Assembly: GCA_050013835.1 (NCBI GenBank)
Contig: JBEKEM010000004.1
Coordinates: 1 to 64,000, forward strand
Reading direction: 5' to 3'
Source of the DNA: Bog-793 sp050013835
GTDB lineage: Bacteria; Actinomycetota; Acidimicrobiia; Acidimicrobiales; Bog-793
DNA length: 64,000 nt
Under the pieces are notes generated by a model, which saw only the letters and a program-made list of their open reading frames with translations, was not told where the DNA came from and made no database searches. Shown piece after piece: positions 25,274 through 33,753 of this stretch (position 1 is the stretch's first letter; every line of letters starts with the position of its first letter). The translations under genes and the position numbers were made by a program.

Positions 25274-25633
25274 CTAGTCCGGCTCGACGAACTCGACTCG
25301 TGCCATCGGGGCGTTGTCCCCCGGGCGGGGGCCGAGCTTCAGGATCCGCAGGTAACCGCCATTGCGATCGGCGTAGCGGGGGCCGATCTCGGCGAAGAGC
25401 TTGTGCGCCATGTCCTTGTCCCGCAGGAAGGCAACCACCTGGCGCTGGTTGTGCACGCCGCCCGCGCGGGCCCGGGTGATCAGCTTCTCGGCGACGGGGC
25501 GGAGCGCCTTCGCCTTGGCCTCGGTCGTGACGATCGCCTCGGCGGCGATGAGCGAGGCGACGAGGTTGCCGAGCATCGCCTTCTGGTGGGCGGCGTCGCC
25601 GCCGAAGCGGACGCTCTTGCGGGGCGTGGGCAT
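25274..25633 (-). CDS. rplQ: 50S ribosomal protein L17
   Basis: A 119-residue protein located near the exit tunnel. The core is HQKAMLGNLVASLIAAEAIVTTEAKAKALRPVAEKLIT with the later KLFAEIGPRYADRNGGYLRILKLG, which is diagnostic. It directly follows rpoA with one base between them. Confidence 0.98.
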   Translation of the reverse strand: MPTPRKSVRFGGDAAHQKAMLGNLVASLIAAEAIVTTEAKAKALRPVAEKLITRARAGGVHNQRQVVAFLRDKDMAHKLFAEIGPRYADRNGGYLRILKLGPRPGDNAPMARVEFVEPD

Positions 25634-25634
25634 C

Positions 25635-26576
25635 TCAGTATCGGTCGCCGGCGAGCGATAGCCCCCGCTCGTCCAGGCGCTGCAGCACCTCGTCGAGGGA
25701 CTTCTGGCCGAAGTTCGTGATGCCCAACAGGTCCTGGGCGGTCCTCTCGACGAGCTCGCCGATCGTGTTGATCTGGGCCCGCTTCAGGCAGTTGCGGGGC
25801 CGCTCGGTCAGGTCGAGCTCCTCGATCGGCTGGTCGAGGTCGGGCGAGCCGCTCGACGCCGTGGCGGCGTCGCCGAGCTCGAGCCCGCGGGCCTCGTCGG
25901 ACAGCTCGGCGACGAGGCTGATCAGCGCGCGTAGCGTCTGGCCGGCCGAGGCGAGCGCCGCACGGGGCGAGATCGAGCCGTCGGTCTCGATGTCGAGGAC
26001 GAGCTTGTCGTAGTCCGTCGACTGCTCGACCCGGGTCGGCTCGACGCTGAAGGCGACCCGCCGCACGGGCGAGAAGATGGCATCCACCGGGATCACCCCG
26101 ATCGTCGTGGAGTGCTTCCCCTTCTCCGCCGAGACGTAGCCCTTGCCGCGCTCCACGGTCACGTCCATCGCCAGCCGCCCCTTGGCGTTCACCGTGGCGA
26201 TGTGCAGGTCCGGGTTGAGGACCTCGACGTCGGCGGTCAGCTTCAGGTCGGCGCCGGTCACCTCGGCGGGTCCCCTCACGTCGACGCGCAGCGTCACGCG
26301 CTCGTCGGACTCGACGACGAGGACGAGGTCCTTCAGGTTGAGGATGATGTCGCTGACGTCCTCTTTCACCCCCGGCAGGAAGGTGAACTCGTGGAGGGCG
26401 TCATCGAAGCGGACCTGGGTCACCGCCGCGCCGGGGATCGTGGAGAGCAGCGTGCGGCGCAGCGAGTTCCCGAGCGTGTGCCCGAAACCCGGGTCGAGGG
26501 GGCCGATCGAGAACCGCTGGCGGTTCTCCTCCTCCTCGCCGACAGCCTCGACGGCGGGACGCTGGATGATGAGCAT
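25635..26576 (-). CDS. rpoA: RNA polymerase alpha subunit
   Basis: A 313-residue subunit that nucleates polymerase assembly. The N-terminal domain has GFGHTLGNSLRRTLLSTIPGAAV (dimer and beta contact) and KGKHSTTIGVIPVDAIFSPV. After an acidic linker near 225-245, the C-terminal domain (ELDLTERPRNCLKRAQINTIGEL through FGQKSLDEVLQRL) binds UP-element DNA and activators. It is full length. It is placed after rpsD as in most bacteria. Confidence 0.98.
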   Translation of the reverse strand: MLIIQRPAVEAVGEEEENRQRFSIGPLDPGFGHTLGNSLRRTLLSTIPGAAVTQVRFDDALHEFTFLPGVKEDVSDIILNLKDLVLVVESDERVTLRVDVRGPAEVTGADLKLTADVEVLNPDLHIATVNAKGRLAMDVTVERGKGYVSAEKGKHSTTIGVIPVDAIFSPVRRVAFSVEPTRVEQSTDYDKLVLDIETDGSISPRAALASAGQTLRALISLVAELSDEARGLELGDAATASSGSPDLDQPIEELDLTERPRNCLKRAQINTIGELVERTAQDLLGITNFGQKSLDEVLQRLDERGLSLAGDRY

Positions 26577-26601
26577 GGGCGCTGGCTCCTGTGCTTTCCG
26601 C

Positions 26602-27228
26602 TTACTTCGAGTACAACTCGACGATGAGCTGCTCGCGCACCTGGGTGTCGATCTGTTCCCGCTCGGGCAACGCCCGGACGGTCACGGCCTTGCCGTCGGA
26701 CCCGACCTCGAGCCAGCCCGGGACCGGGCGGTCGATGAGGTCGAGGTTCTGGCGCACGGTGACGAGCTCCGTCGCCGGCTCGGACAGCGCGACGACATCG
26801 CCCGGGCGCACGCGGAAGCTGGCGATCGTGACCCGATGCCCGTTCACGCGCACGAGCCCGTGGCTGACGAACTGGCGCGCCTGGGCGCGGCTCGTGCCCC
26901 ACTTCGCCCGGAACACGACGTTGTCGAGCCGCGTCTCGAGCATGCGGAGCAGGTTCTCTCCGGTGACTCCGGGGCGGTGGCTCGCCTCCTCGTAGAGGCC
27001 GCGGAACTGCTTCTCGAGCACCCCGTAGATGCGGCGGGCCTTCTGCTTCTCGCGCAGCTGGGCGAGGTACTCCGAACCCTGGCGAGAGCGGTCGCGCCCG
27101 TGCTCGCCCGGCGGGTACGGGCGTCTTTCGATCGGGCACTGGGGGCTCTCGCACTTCGGGCCCTTCAAGAACAGCTTGACCTTCTCGCGGCGGCACAGCC
27201 GGCACACCGGTCCCAGGTAGCGGGCCAT
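26602..27228 (-). CDS. rpsD: 30S ribosomal protein S4 (zinc-binding form)
   Basis: A 208-residue primary 16S-binding protein. The zinc-type N-terminus is present, with C9-x2-C12 and C26-x4-C31. The S4 RNA-binding domain begins near TRLDNVVFRAKWGTSRAQARQFVSHG. In many bacteria S4 is the translational regulator of its own operon, but no leader could be assigned here. Confidence 0.97.
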   Translation of the reverse strand: MARYLGPVCRLCRREKVKLFLKGPKCESPQCPIERRPYPPGEHGRDRSRQGSEYLAQLREKQKARRIYGVLEKQFRGLYEEASHRPGVTGENLLRMLETRLDNVVFRAKWGTSRAQARQFVSHGLVRVNGHRVTIASFRVRPGDVVALSEPATELVTVRQNLDLIDRPVPGWLEVGSDGKAVTVRALPEREQIDTQVREQLIVELYSK

Positions 27229-27244
27229 CTCGTCCCTCCCTCGC

Positions 27245-27646
27245 CTAGACCCGGCGCCGCTTCTTGGGGCGGCAACCGTTGTGGGGGATGGGCGTCACGT
27301 CCTTGATGCCGGTCACCTCGATGCCGGTCGCGGCGAGCGATCGGATCGCCGTCTCGCGTCCCGAGCCGGGACCCCGCACGAGCACGTCGACCCGCCGCAC
27401 CCCGTGCTCCATCGCCCGGCGGGCGCAGCTCTCGGCGGCCATCTGGGCGGCGAACGGCGTCGACTTGCGCGAGCCCTTGAAACCGACGTTGCCGGCCGAG
27501 GCCCAGGCGATGACGTTCCCCTCGTGGTCGGCGATCGAGACGATCGTGTTGTTGAACGAGCTCTTGATGTGGGCGACGCCGTGCACGACGTTCTTGCGCT
27601 CGCGCTTGCGCGGACGCCGGCCCCCCGGCTTGGTCGGCTTCGCCAT
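27245..27646 (-). CDS. rpsK: 30S ribosomal protein S11
   Basis: A 133-residue platform protein. The basic N-terminus (KPGGRRPRKRERKNV) leads into HIKSSFNNTIVSIADHEGNVIAWASAG, and the end IKDVTPIPHNGCRPKKRRRV is diagnostic. ATG 27644-27646 starts the conserved protein; the open frame upstream is not conserved S11. Confidence 0.97.
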   Translation of the reverse strand: MAKPTKPGGRRPRKRERKNVVHGVAHIKSSFNNTIVSIADHEGNVIAWASAGNVGFKGSRKSTPFAAQMAAESCARRAMEHGVRRVDVLVRGPGSGRETAIRSLAATGIEVTGIKDVTPIPHNGCRPKKRRRV

Positions 27647-27725
27647 CAGGCTCGGCCCCCGGTCGCCCGGCCAGGGCTTCCCCCGGCGGCGGATGGCGCG
27701 GATATGGCGGGACGGGTTGCGCGCA

Positions 27726-28106
27726 TCAGTGCTTGCGGACCTTCTTCTTGCCGGCGACGGTCTTCTTCGGGCCCTTGCGGGTCCGGGCGTTCGTGTGCGT
27801 GCGCTGGCCCCGCACCGGCAGTCCCCTGCGGTGGCGGACACCCTGGTACGAGCCGATCTCCATCTTGCGCTTGATGTCCTGGGCGACATCGCGCCGCAGG
27901 TCCCCCTCGACTTTCAGGTTGGCGTCGACGTAGGTGCGGATCCGGGCGACCTCCTCCTCGGTGAGGTCGCGCACCCTCGTGTCGAGGTCGAGGTCGGCCG
28001 CCTTGCAGATCTGCTGGGCGGTCGTCCGCCCGATGCCGTAGACGTAGGTGAGCGAGATCTCGAGGCGCTTCTCGCGCGGGATGTCGACGCCGGAGATGCG
28101 GGCCAT
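27726..28106 (-). CDS. rpsM: 30S ribosomal protein S13
   Basis: A 126-residue head protein that contacts the P-site tRNA and L5. It begins MARISGVDIPREKRLEISLTYVYGIG, carries RRGLPVRGQRTHTNARTRKG, and ends in a Lys-rich tail. It sits four bases after rpmJ in the order infA-rpmJ-rpsM-rpsK-rpsD-rpoA. Confidence 0.98.
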   Translation of the reverse strand: MARISGVDIPREKRLEISLTYVYGIGRTTAQQICKAADLDLDTRVRDLTEEEVARIRTYVDANLKVEGDLRRDVAQDIKRKMEIGSYQGVRHRRGLPVRGQRTHTNARTRKGPKKTVAGKKKVRKH

Positions 28107-28110
28107 CGCC

Positions 28111-28224
28111 TCAGCCCTGCCGCTGCTTGTGGCGCGGGTTGTCGCAGATCACGACGACCCGGCCGTGCCGGCGGATGACCTTGCACTTCTCGCAGATCGC
28201 TTTGACACTCGGACGAACCTTCAC
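28111..28224 (-). CDS. rpmJ: 50S ribosomal protein L36 (zinc form)
   Basis: A 37-residue protein between infA and rpsM: MKVRPSVKAICEKC, then VIRRHGRVVVIC and NPRHKQRQG. The zinc ligands C11, C14, C27 and H32 are all present, so this is the zinc-binding form. It starts at GTG 28222-28224. Confidence 0.97.
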   Translation of the reverse strand: MKVRPSVKAICEKCKVIRRHGRVVVICDNPRHKQRQG

Positions 28225-28269
28225 TGCCCCATCCCTTGGGTCGTGGTGCTGACGGAACCCGACTCGTGC

Positions 28270-28494
28270 CTACTTGTACCGATAGGTGATGCGGCCCCGT
28301 GACAGGTCGTACGGCGTGATCTCGACCTGGACCCGGTCGCCCGGCAGGATGCGGATGCGGTGCATGCGCATCTTGCCCGAGCTGTGGGCGAGCACCTTGT
28401 GACCGTTCTCGAGCTCGACCCGGAACATCGCGTTCGGCAACGGTTCGACAACCGTGCCCTCGAGCACGATCGCGTCCTCCTTCGGCTTCGGCAG
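28270..28494 (-). CDS. infA: Translation initiation factor IF-1, apparent CTG start
   Basis: An OB-fold factor that binds the 30S A site. The core LEGTVVEPLPNAMFRVELENGHKV through YDLSRGRITYRYK is complete. The first standard start codon is GTG 28465-28467, which would cut off the conserved N-terminus. Upstream in frame the sequence reads PKPKEDAIV, as in other IF-1 proteins, and it is preceded by CTG (28492-28494) with AGGAGG five bases further up. I therefore place the start at this CTG, giving 74 residues. No ATG, GTG or TTG in this frame lies between them or just above. A sequencing error at one base is the main alternative. Confidence 0.85.
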   Translation of the reverse strand: MPKPKEDAIVLEGTVVEPLPNAMFRVELENGHKVLAHSSGKMRMHRIRILPGDRVQVEITPYDLSRGRITYRYK

Positions 28495-28697
28495 GTCAAC
28501 CTCCTCGACAGGACTCCCGGTGGCTCCGGCTCACACGCAACCCGCACCCCGCCACGAGTTCGACGGCCCGAGGGCGGCTGGACTGCCCCGACCGCCCGCG
28601 TGACCTGCGGCCGTGGGGCCGCAAGACGTGCATTCTGACATGTGAATACCGGCCCGCGGCAACCACACCACGAGCCGGTCGACCCGAAGCATCGAGG

Positions 28698-28727
28698 ATT
28701 TTAGCACCTCACGGCCGTTTCGGTCAC
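28698..28727 (-). promoter_or_regulatory. Probable promoter for infA-rpmJ-rpsM-rpsK-rpsD-rpoA-rplQ
   Basis: GTGACC (28722-28727), 18 bases and TAAAAT (28698-28703) with the extended element TG one base upstream. It overlaps the map stop codon. The leader to infA would be about 195 bases and contains a perfect 7-bp hairpin with a 4-base loop at 28606-28623. No T run follows the hairpin, so it is not a plain terminator. Confidence 0.55.
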
Positions 28728-29464
28728 GGGGCTGTCAGCACCTCGGGGCCGTCGTCGGTGATCGCGATCGTGTGCTCGAAGTGCGCCGACAGGCTCCCGT
28801 CGGCGGTCACGACGCTCCAGCCGTCCTCGAGCTCGACGGTGCCGGCGTCGCCGGCGTTCACCATCGGCTCGACGGCGAAGACGTTGCCCGCCTTCAGCTT
28901 CGGCCCGGGGTCCCCGGGCCAGTAGTTCGGCACCGCGGGCTCCTCGTGCATCGCCGTCCCGATGGCGTGGCCGACGTACTTGCGCACGACCGAGAAGCCC
29001 GCCGCCTCGGCGACGGATTGCACGGCCCGGCCGATCTCGTGCAGGCGGTTGCCCGGCCGCATCACGTCGACCCCCGCCCAGAGCGAGGCCTCGGTCGCCT
29101 TCATGAGACGCGCCGCGAGGGCCGAGACCTCGCCCACGGGGGCGGTGTAGGCGGCGTCTCCGTGGTAGCCCTCGACGATGGCGCCGCAGTCGATGGAGAT
29201 GATGTCCCCCTCGGCGAGCACGCAGCCGCCGGGGATCCCGTGGACGATCATCGAGTTCGGCGAGGTGCAGATGACGGCCGGGAAGCCGTGGTAGTTGAGG
29301 AAGTTCGAACGCGCCCCGCGCCGCTCGATCACGTCCCGGGCGATGGCGTCGAGCTCGAGGGTCGTGATCCCCGGCCGGATCGCCTCGCTCGTCGTGGCCA
29401 TGATCTCGGCGACGACACGCCCGGCCCGGCGCATCTTCGCCAGCTCCTGGGGACTGCGGATCAC
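28724..29464 (-). CDS. map: Methionine aminopeptidase, type I
   Basis: A 246-residue pita-bread metallopeptidase that removes N-terminal Met from new proteins. Metal ligands are in place: Asp in ISIDCGAIVEGYHGDAAYT (two Asp), His in YVGHAIGTAMHEEP, Glu in FAVEPMV and Glu in FEHTIAI. The length is standard, with no zinc-finger N-terminal extension. The GTG start overlaps the adk stop (GTGA). Its placement beside adk, secY and infA is the common arrangement. Confidence 0.97.
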   Translation of the reverse strand: MIRSPQELAKMRRAGRVVAEIMATTSEAIRPGITTLELDAIARDVIERRGARSNFLNYHGFPAVICTSPNSMIVHGIPGGCVLAEGDIISIDCGAIVEGYHGDAAYTAPVGEVSALAARLMKATEASLWAGVDVMRPGNRLHEIGRAVQSVAEAAGFSVVRKYVGHAIGTAMHEEPAVPNYWPGDPGPKLKAGNVFAVEPMVNAGDAGTVELEDGWSVVTADGSLSAHFEHTIAITDDGPEVLTAP

Positions 29465-30141
29465 GCCCTGACCCGGCCCGCCGCGAGGCGGGCGTCGATC
29501 GCCGCGACAAGACGGCCAGCGACCTCGTCGATCGTCCCGTCCGCGTCGACGGGCACGAGCTTGCCCGCCTGCCGGTAGCGGGCGATGAGCGGGGCGGTCT
29601 GGGCGTCGTAGAGGGCGAGACGCCTCGTCACCGCCTCCTCGGTGTCGTCATCGCGCTGGACGACGTCGCCGCCGCAGGTGTCGCAGGTCCACCCCGCCCG
29701 GGGCGGGTCGGCGAGCGAGTAGACCCGGCCGCAGCTCGAGCAGGTCCGCCGCCCGGCGATGCGGGCCACCACGACCCCGGTCGGGATCTCGAGGCTGGCG
29801 ACGGCGTCGATCGCCTCCGGGAGGAGCATCGCGTCGAGCCGGTCGGCCTGGCCGACCGTGCGGGGGAAGCCGTCGAACACGAACCCGTTGCCCGCCGCGT
29901 CGGGCTCTTTGAGCCGTGCCGCGATCACCTCGAGGATGATGTCGTCCGAGACGAGCTCGCCCGCCTCCATCGTGCGCTTGACCCGCTCGCCGAGCGGGCT
30001 CGCCGACTTCACGGCCGCGCGCAGCATGTCGCCCGTCGAGACGTGCGGGATCCCGTAGTGGCTGGCGACCCGCACGCACTGGGTCCCCTTCCCCGAGCCC
30101 TGCTTGCCGAGGACGATGAGACGCACGGCCCTGGCGGTCAT
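29461..30141 (-). CDS. adk: Adenylate kinase
   Basis: A 226-residue enzyme for ATP + AMP = 2 ADP. The P-loop is GKQGSGKGT at 12-20, and the AMP-site segment VFDGFPRTVGQADRLD begins near 88. The long LID carries a four-Cys zinc site, C134, C137, C153, C156, so this is the zinc-stabilised long form. In the P-loop Gln replaces the more usual Pro or Ala. The ATG start overlaps the secY stop (ATGA). Confidence 0.97.
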   Translation of the reverse strand: MTARAVRLIVLGKQGSGKGTQCVRVASHYGIPHVSTGDMLRAAVKSASPLGERVKRTMEAGELVSDDIILEVIAARLKEPDAAGNGFVFDGFPRTVGQADRLDAMLLPEAIDAVASLEIPTGVVVARIAGRRTCSSCGRVYSLADPPRAGWTCDTCGGDVVQRDDDTEEAVTRRLALYDAQTAPLIARYRQAGKLVPVDADGTIDEVAGRLVAAIDARLAAGRVRA

Positions 30142-31421
30142 GTCAGGTACCCCTCGTAGTTGCGCATCGTGAGCTGGCTGTTGATCTGCTGGTTCGTCTG
30201 CAACGCCACGCCGACGCTGATGAGCAGCGTCGTCCCGAAGAACGGGATCCCGACCACGTGCCAGGCGGCGAGGATCGCCGAGGGCGTGAGCGCGACGAAA
30301 GCGAGGAAGAGCGACCCCGGCAGGGTGATCCGGTTGAGGATCTTGGACAGGTAGGACTCGGTCGGCGGACCGGGCCGGATCCCCGGGATGTACCCGCCCT
30401 GCTTGCGGATCTGGTCGGCCTGCTGGACCGGGTCGAAGCTCACCTGCACGTAAAAGAACGTGAAGGCCACGATGAACAGGCCGTACAGGAAGAGATAGAC
30501 GCCTCCGGTCGGGTTCACAAGGTTCGCCTGGATCCAGGCGCGCACCCCCGCCCAGGGCAGCACCGTCGCGATGAGCACCGGGATGTAGAGCAGCGAGCTC
30601 GCGAAGATGATCGGGATCACGCCGGCCTGGTTCACCTTGAGCGGGATGTACGTGCTCTGGCCGCCGTACATCCGGCGCCCCTGGACGCGCCGGGCGAAGG
30701 TCACCGGGATCCGGCGCTGGCCGAGCTCGGTGAAGACGATCGCGACGAGCAGCGCCACGCAGACGAGGAAGATGATCACGAGTCCGCCCCACGACTTGTC
30801 GGCCTTGATGAGGTCGACGTCAAGCGGCATCGTCGCCACGACGTTGGCGAAGATGATGATCGACATGCCCTGGCCGATGCCCCGCTGGGTGATGAGCTCG
30901 CCGAGCCACATGACGAACGCCGTGCCGGCGGTGAACGTGAGGATGATGAAGAGCACCCTCGGCGCAGTGAAGTCCGTGATGAGGCGCACACCGGTCCCGG
31001 TGAGCTGGCCCGAGTGCAAAAGGAACACGAGGCCGGAGGACTGCATCAGGGCGAGTGAGACGGTCAGGTAGCGCGTCGCCTGGGTCAGCTTGCGCTGGCC
31101 GACCGCCCCCTGGTCGCGCCACTCGGTGAACTTCGGGATCACCGTCGTCAACAGCTGGATGATGATCGACGACGTGATGTACGGCATGATCCCGAGGCCG
31201 AGGACCGCGGCCCGGGCGAGCGCCCCTCCCGAGAACAAGTTGAGGAACCCGAGGATCCCGGAGCCCTTCGACGCGTTCGAGATCTTCTCGATGTTCTGCA
31301 GGTTGACGCCTGGAACGGGGATGTTGGCGCCGAACTGGTAGATCGCGATGATGAGCAGCGTGAACAGGACCTTGTTGCGGAGGTCGGCGACCCTGACGAT
31401 GTTCTTCAGGCTCGAAAGCAC
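30138..31421 (-). CDS. secY: Protein translocase subunit SecY
   Basis: A 427-residue channel of the Sec translocon with about ten membrane helices. It begins LSSLKNIVRVADLRNKVLFTLLIIAIYQFGANIPVPGV; the plug region follows with the Ser/Gly-rich ASKGSGILGFLNLFSGGAL, and RRIPVTFARRVQGRRMYGG is the conserved cytoplasmic loop that receives SecA. The GTG start is at 31419-31421. It pairs with the secE gene at 57796-58107; a secG gene is not in the window. Confidence 0.98.
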   Translation of the reverse strand: MLSSLKNIVRVADLRNKVLFTLLIIAIYQFGANIPVPGVNLQNIEKISNASKGSGILGFLNLFSGGALARAAVLGLGIMPYITSSIIIQLLTTVIPKFTEWRDQGAVGQRKLTQATRYLTVSLALMQSSGLVFLLHSGQLTGTGVRLITDFTAPRVLFIILTFTAGTAFVMWLGELITQRGIGQGMSIIIFANVVATMPLDVDLIKADKSWGGLVIIFLVCVALLVAIVFTELGQRRIPVTFARRVQGRRMYGGQSTYIPLKVNQAGVIPIIFASSLLYIPVLIATVLPWAGVRAWIQANLVNPTGGVYLFLYGLFIVAFTFFYVQVSFDPVQQADQIRKQGGYIPGIRPGPPTESYLSKILNRITLPGSLFLAFVALTPSAILAAWHVVGIPFFGTTLLISVGVALQTNQQINSQLTMRNYEGYLT

Positions 31422-31510
31422 AGCCCCTCCCGTTCACCGGTCCCGACGCGCAGTCCCGCGAGGCGCCTCGTCGACCCTACCGTCCCTTCGGCCACGGCCC
31501 CGTCGCCCGT

Positions 31511-31999
31511 CTAGCGGTTCGCGAGGGCGTTGCCCCGGACGGGGGGCCGCCGGTCCCCGTGCGGCGGCGCGACGACGGTCGCCGAGCCGCCCGCGGCGGC
31601 GATCGCCCGGGCGGCGGATCTCGAGAAGGCGTGCGCCTCGACGGCGATCGCCCGCAAGACCGACCCGCGACCGAGCACCTTCACGAGGCCCTTCTCGTGC
31701 ACGACCCCGGAGGCGCGCAACACATCGGGGGTGACGGCGTCGAGGCCGAGCTGCTCGAGGTCGTCGAGGTTGACGACGTTGTACTCGACACGGAACGGGT
31801 TCTGGAAGCCGCGCAGCTTCGGGATCCGCTGCGTGAGTGGCAGCTGGCCGCCCTCGAACCCGGCGTTGACCTTGTTGCGGGCGAGCTGGCCCTTCGTGCC
31901 GCGGCCGGCGGTCTTGCCGCCCTTGCCGCCGGTCCCGCGGCCGACGCGCCGCCGGGGACGGCGGGATCCGGGCGCCGGGGCGAGATCGTCGAGCTTCAT
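31511..31999 (-). CDS. rplO: 50S ribosomal protein L15
   Basis: A 162-residue late-assembly protein. The Gly/Arg-rich N-terminus (RRRVGRGTGGKGGKTAGRGTKGQLAR) and FEGGQLPLTQRIPKLRGFQNPF identify it. Its ATG overlaps the rpmD stop (ATGA). Confidence 0.98.
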   Translation of the reverse strand: MKLDDLAPAPGSRRPRRRVGRGTGGKGGKTAGRGTKGQLARNKVNAGFEGGQLPLTQRIPKLRGFQNPFRVEYNVVNLDDLEQLGLDAVTPDVLRASGVVHEKGLVKVLGRGSVLRAIAVEAHAFSRSAARAIAAAGGSATVVAPPHGDRRPPVRGNALANR

Positions 32000-32259
32000 G
32001 GCTTTGCCACCTTGTCGGCCGGGACGCCCGCCGGAGTCGCAGGGACGCCCGCCGGCGGCGACGACTCGACGACCGTCACGAGGTGCGACACGCCCGCGAG
32101 CATGCCACGGATCTCCGGACGGTCGGCAAGCACGTTGGACTGGCCGACGCCGCGCAGCCCGAGGGCGCGCAGCGTCGCGCGGTGCTTCGGCTTCGTGCCG
32201 ATCGCCGAGCGGATCTGCGTGACGACGAGCTCGGCCGGGCGGCGGGAGCGCGGCGCCAC
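31996..32259 (-). CDS. rpmD: 50S ribosomal protein L30 with C-terminal tail
   Basis: An 87-residue protein: VVTQIRSAIGTKPKHRATLRALGLRGVGQSNVLADRPEIRGMLAGVSHLVTVV is the whole L30 fold (about 60 residues), followed by a 22-residue Pro/Ala/Val tail with the doublet PAGVPA/PAGVPA. Standard L30 stops near residue 60-65. It lies between rpsE and rplO, the normal place. Confidence 0.95.
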   Translation of the reverse strand: MAPRSRRPAELVVTQIRSAIGTKPKHRATLRALGLRGVGQSNVLADRPEIRGMLAGVSHLVTVVESSPPAGVPATPAGVPADKVAKP

Positions 32260-32260
32260 C

Positions 32261-32809
32261 TCAGCGCTCCCCGCCGGCGGTTGGCAGGGCGCGCTTGCGC
32301 TCGTTGTAGGCGCGCAGCACCCCCGCCGGTGTGACCTCTTCGATGCTCTTGTCCCGCAGCCGGGCCACCTCGTCGGGGCGGCGGAGCGCCTTCAGCCCGG
32401 CGACCGTCGCGTGGGCGACGTTGATCGAATTCGAGGTGCCGAGCGACTTGGCGACGACGTCACGTACGCCCGCCATCTCGAAGATCGCGCGCGCCGCGCC
32501 GCCGGCGATGACCCCCGTGCCCGGTGCCGCCGGCTTCAGCAGCATCCGGCCCGCCCCGGCCGAGCCGATCACGGGGTGGACGATCGTCGACCCCGCCAAT
32601 GGCACGTCGAAGAGGTTCTTCTTGGCGTCCTCGATCCCCTTTTGCACGGCGAGGCCGGCTTCCTTCGCCTTGCCGTAGCCGAGACCGACGCGACCCTGGC
32701 CGTCGCCGACGACCATCAGGGCGGTGAACGAGAACCGCCGTCCGCCCTGGACGACCTTGGCGACGCGGTTGACCCGGATCGTCCGCTCCTCGTACTGGGA
32801 CTCTGGCAT
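32261..32809 (-). CDS. rpsE: 30S ribosomal protein S5
   Basis: A 182-residue protein at the mRNA entry and a site of decoding-fidelity mutations. The N-terminal dsRBD-like domain has VNRVAKVVQGGRRFSFTALMVVGDGQGRVGLGYGKA, and the second half has PAAPGTGVIAGGAARAIFEMAGV. It directly follows rplR with no gap. Confidence 0.98.
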   Translation of the reverse strand: MPESQYEERTIRVNRVAKVVQGGRRFSFTALMVVGDGQGRVGLGYGKAKEAGLAVQKGIEDAKKNLFDVPLAGSTIVHPVIGSAGAGRMLLKPAAPGTGVIAGGAARAIFEMAGVRDVVAKSLGTSNSINVAHATVAGLKALRRPDEVARLRDKSIEEVTPAGVLRAYNERKRALPTAGGER

Positions 32810-33172
32810 CTAGAACTCCAATCCCGCCTGCCGGGCGGCCTCGGCGAGTGCCGCGATGCGCCCGTGGTACATCGAACCGCCCCGGTCGAACACGACCTTG
32901 CCGACCCCTGCCGCGCGTGCCCGCTCGGCCACGAGCCTGCCCACCTCGGCGGCGGCCGCGACGTTGCCGGTGGGTCCAGTGCGCAGGCCGGCCTCCAGCG
33001 TCGAGGCGGCGACGATCGTCCGCCCGGCGCCGTCGTCGATCACCTGGGCGACGATGTGGCGGTTCGACCGGTATACGGCGAGGCGCGGCCGTTCGGCGGT
33101 GCCCGCCACCTTGCGCCGCAGCCGCGCGTGGCGGCGGCGGCGGAGCCCGGGGACTCTCGCGGTCTGCGGCAT
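32810..33172 (-). CDS. rplR: 50S ribosomal protein L18
   Basis: A 120-residue 5S rRNA-binding protein. A basic N-terminus (RRRRHARLRRKVAG) leads into RPRLAVYRSNRHIVAQVIDD; the end FDRGGSMYHGRIAALAEAARQAGLEF is diagnostic. Confidence 0.98.
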   Translation of the reverse strand: MPQTARVPGLRRRRHARLRRKVAGTAERPRLAVYRSNRHIVAQVIDDGAGRTIVAASTLEAGLRTGPTGNVAAAAEVGRLVAERARAAGVGKVVFDRGGSMYHGRIAALAEAARQAGLEF

Positions 33173-33174
33173 CG

Positions 33175-33720
33175 CTACTTCCCAGCCTTTCCGGCCTTGT
33201 GCAGGACCGTCTCACCCGCGTAGCGCACTCCCTTGCCCTTGTACGGCTCGGGCTTGCGGATCTTGCGGATGTCGGCGGCGACCTGCCCGACCCGTTCCTT
33301 GTCGATCCCGCGCACCGTGACGCGGGTGGGCGCCGGCACCTCGAAGGTGATGCCCTCCGGCGCGTCGATGACGACAGGGTGCGAGAAGCCGAGCGCCAGC
33401 TCCAGCTGCCCCGGCCCCTTGGCGGCGGCCCGGTAGCCGATGCCGACGATCTCGAGGTCCTTGGAGAATCCCTCGGTGACGCCGAGCACCATGTTGGCGA
33501 TGAGCGTGCGGGTGAGCCCGTGCAGCGCCCGGTTCATCCGCTCGTCGTTCGGCCGCTCGACGAGGAGCGTCGAGCCGCCGTCCTCGGCGCGCACGGTGAT
33601 CCTGGGCGGGAGCACCCGCTCGAGCGAGCCCTTCGGGCCGCGCACGGCGATGCGGCCGTCGACCACCGTGACCTCGACGCCCGGCGGCACCGTGATCGGG
33701 GCCCTGCCGACCCGCGACAT
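33175..33720 (-). CDS. rplF: 50S ribosomal protein L6
   Basis: A 181-residue protein near the sarcin-ricin loop, made of two similar domains. MSRVGRAPITVPPGVEV at the start and the signature PEPYKGKGVRYAGETV near the end identify it. It lies two bases upstream of rplR. Confidence 0.98.
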   Translation of the reverse strand: MSRVGRAPITVPPGVEVTVVDGRIAVRGPKGSLERVLPPRITVRAEDGGSTLLVERPNDERMNRALHGLTRTLIANMVLGVTEGFSKDLEIVGIGYRAAAKGPGQLELALGFSHPVVIDAPEGITFEVPAPTRVTVRGIDKERVGQVAADIRKIRKPEPYKGKGVRYAGETVLHKAGKAGK

Positions 33721-33753
33721 CAGCGGACCGTCCCTTCCAGCGTCACTGCCCGC

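Noticed and set aside
28606..28623. Intrinsic terminator in the infA leader
   Set aside because: The 7-bp hairpin is perfect, but no T run follows on either strand.
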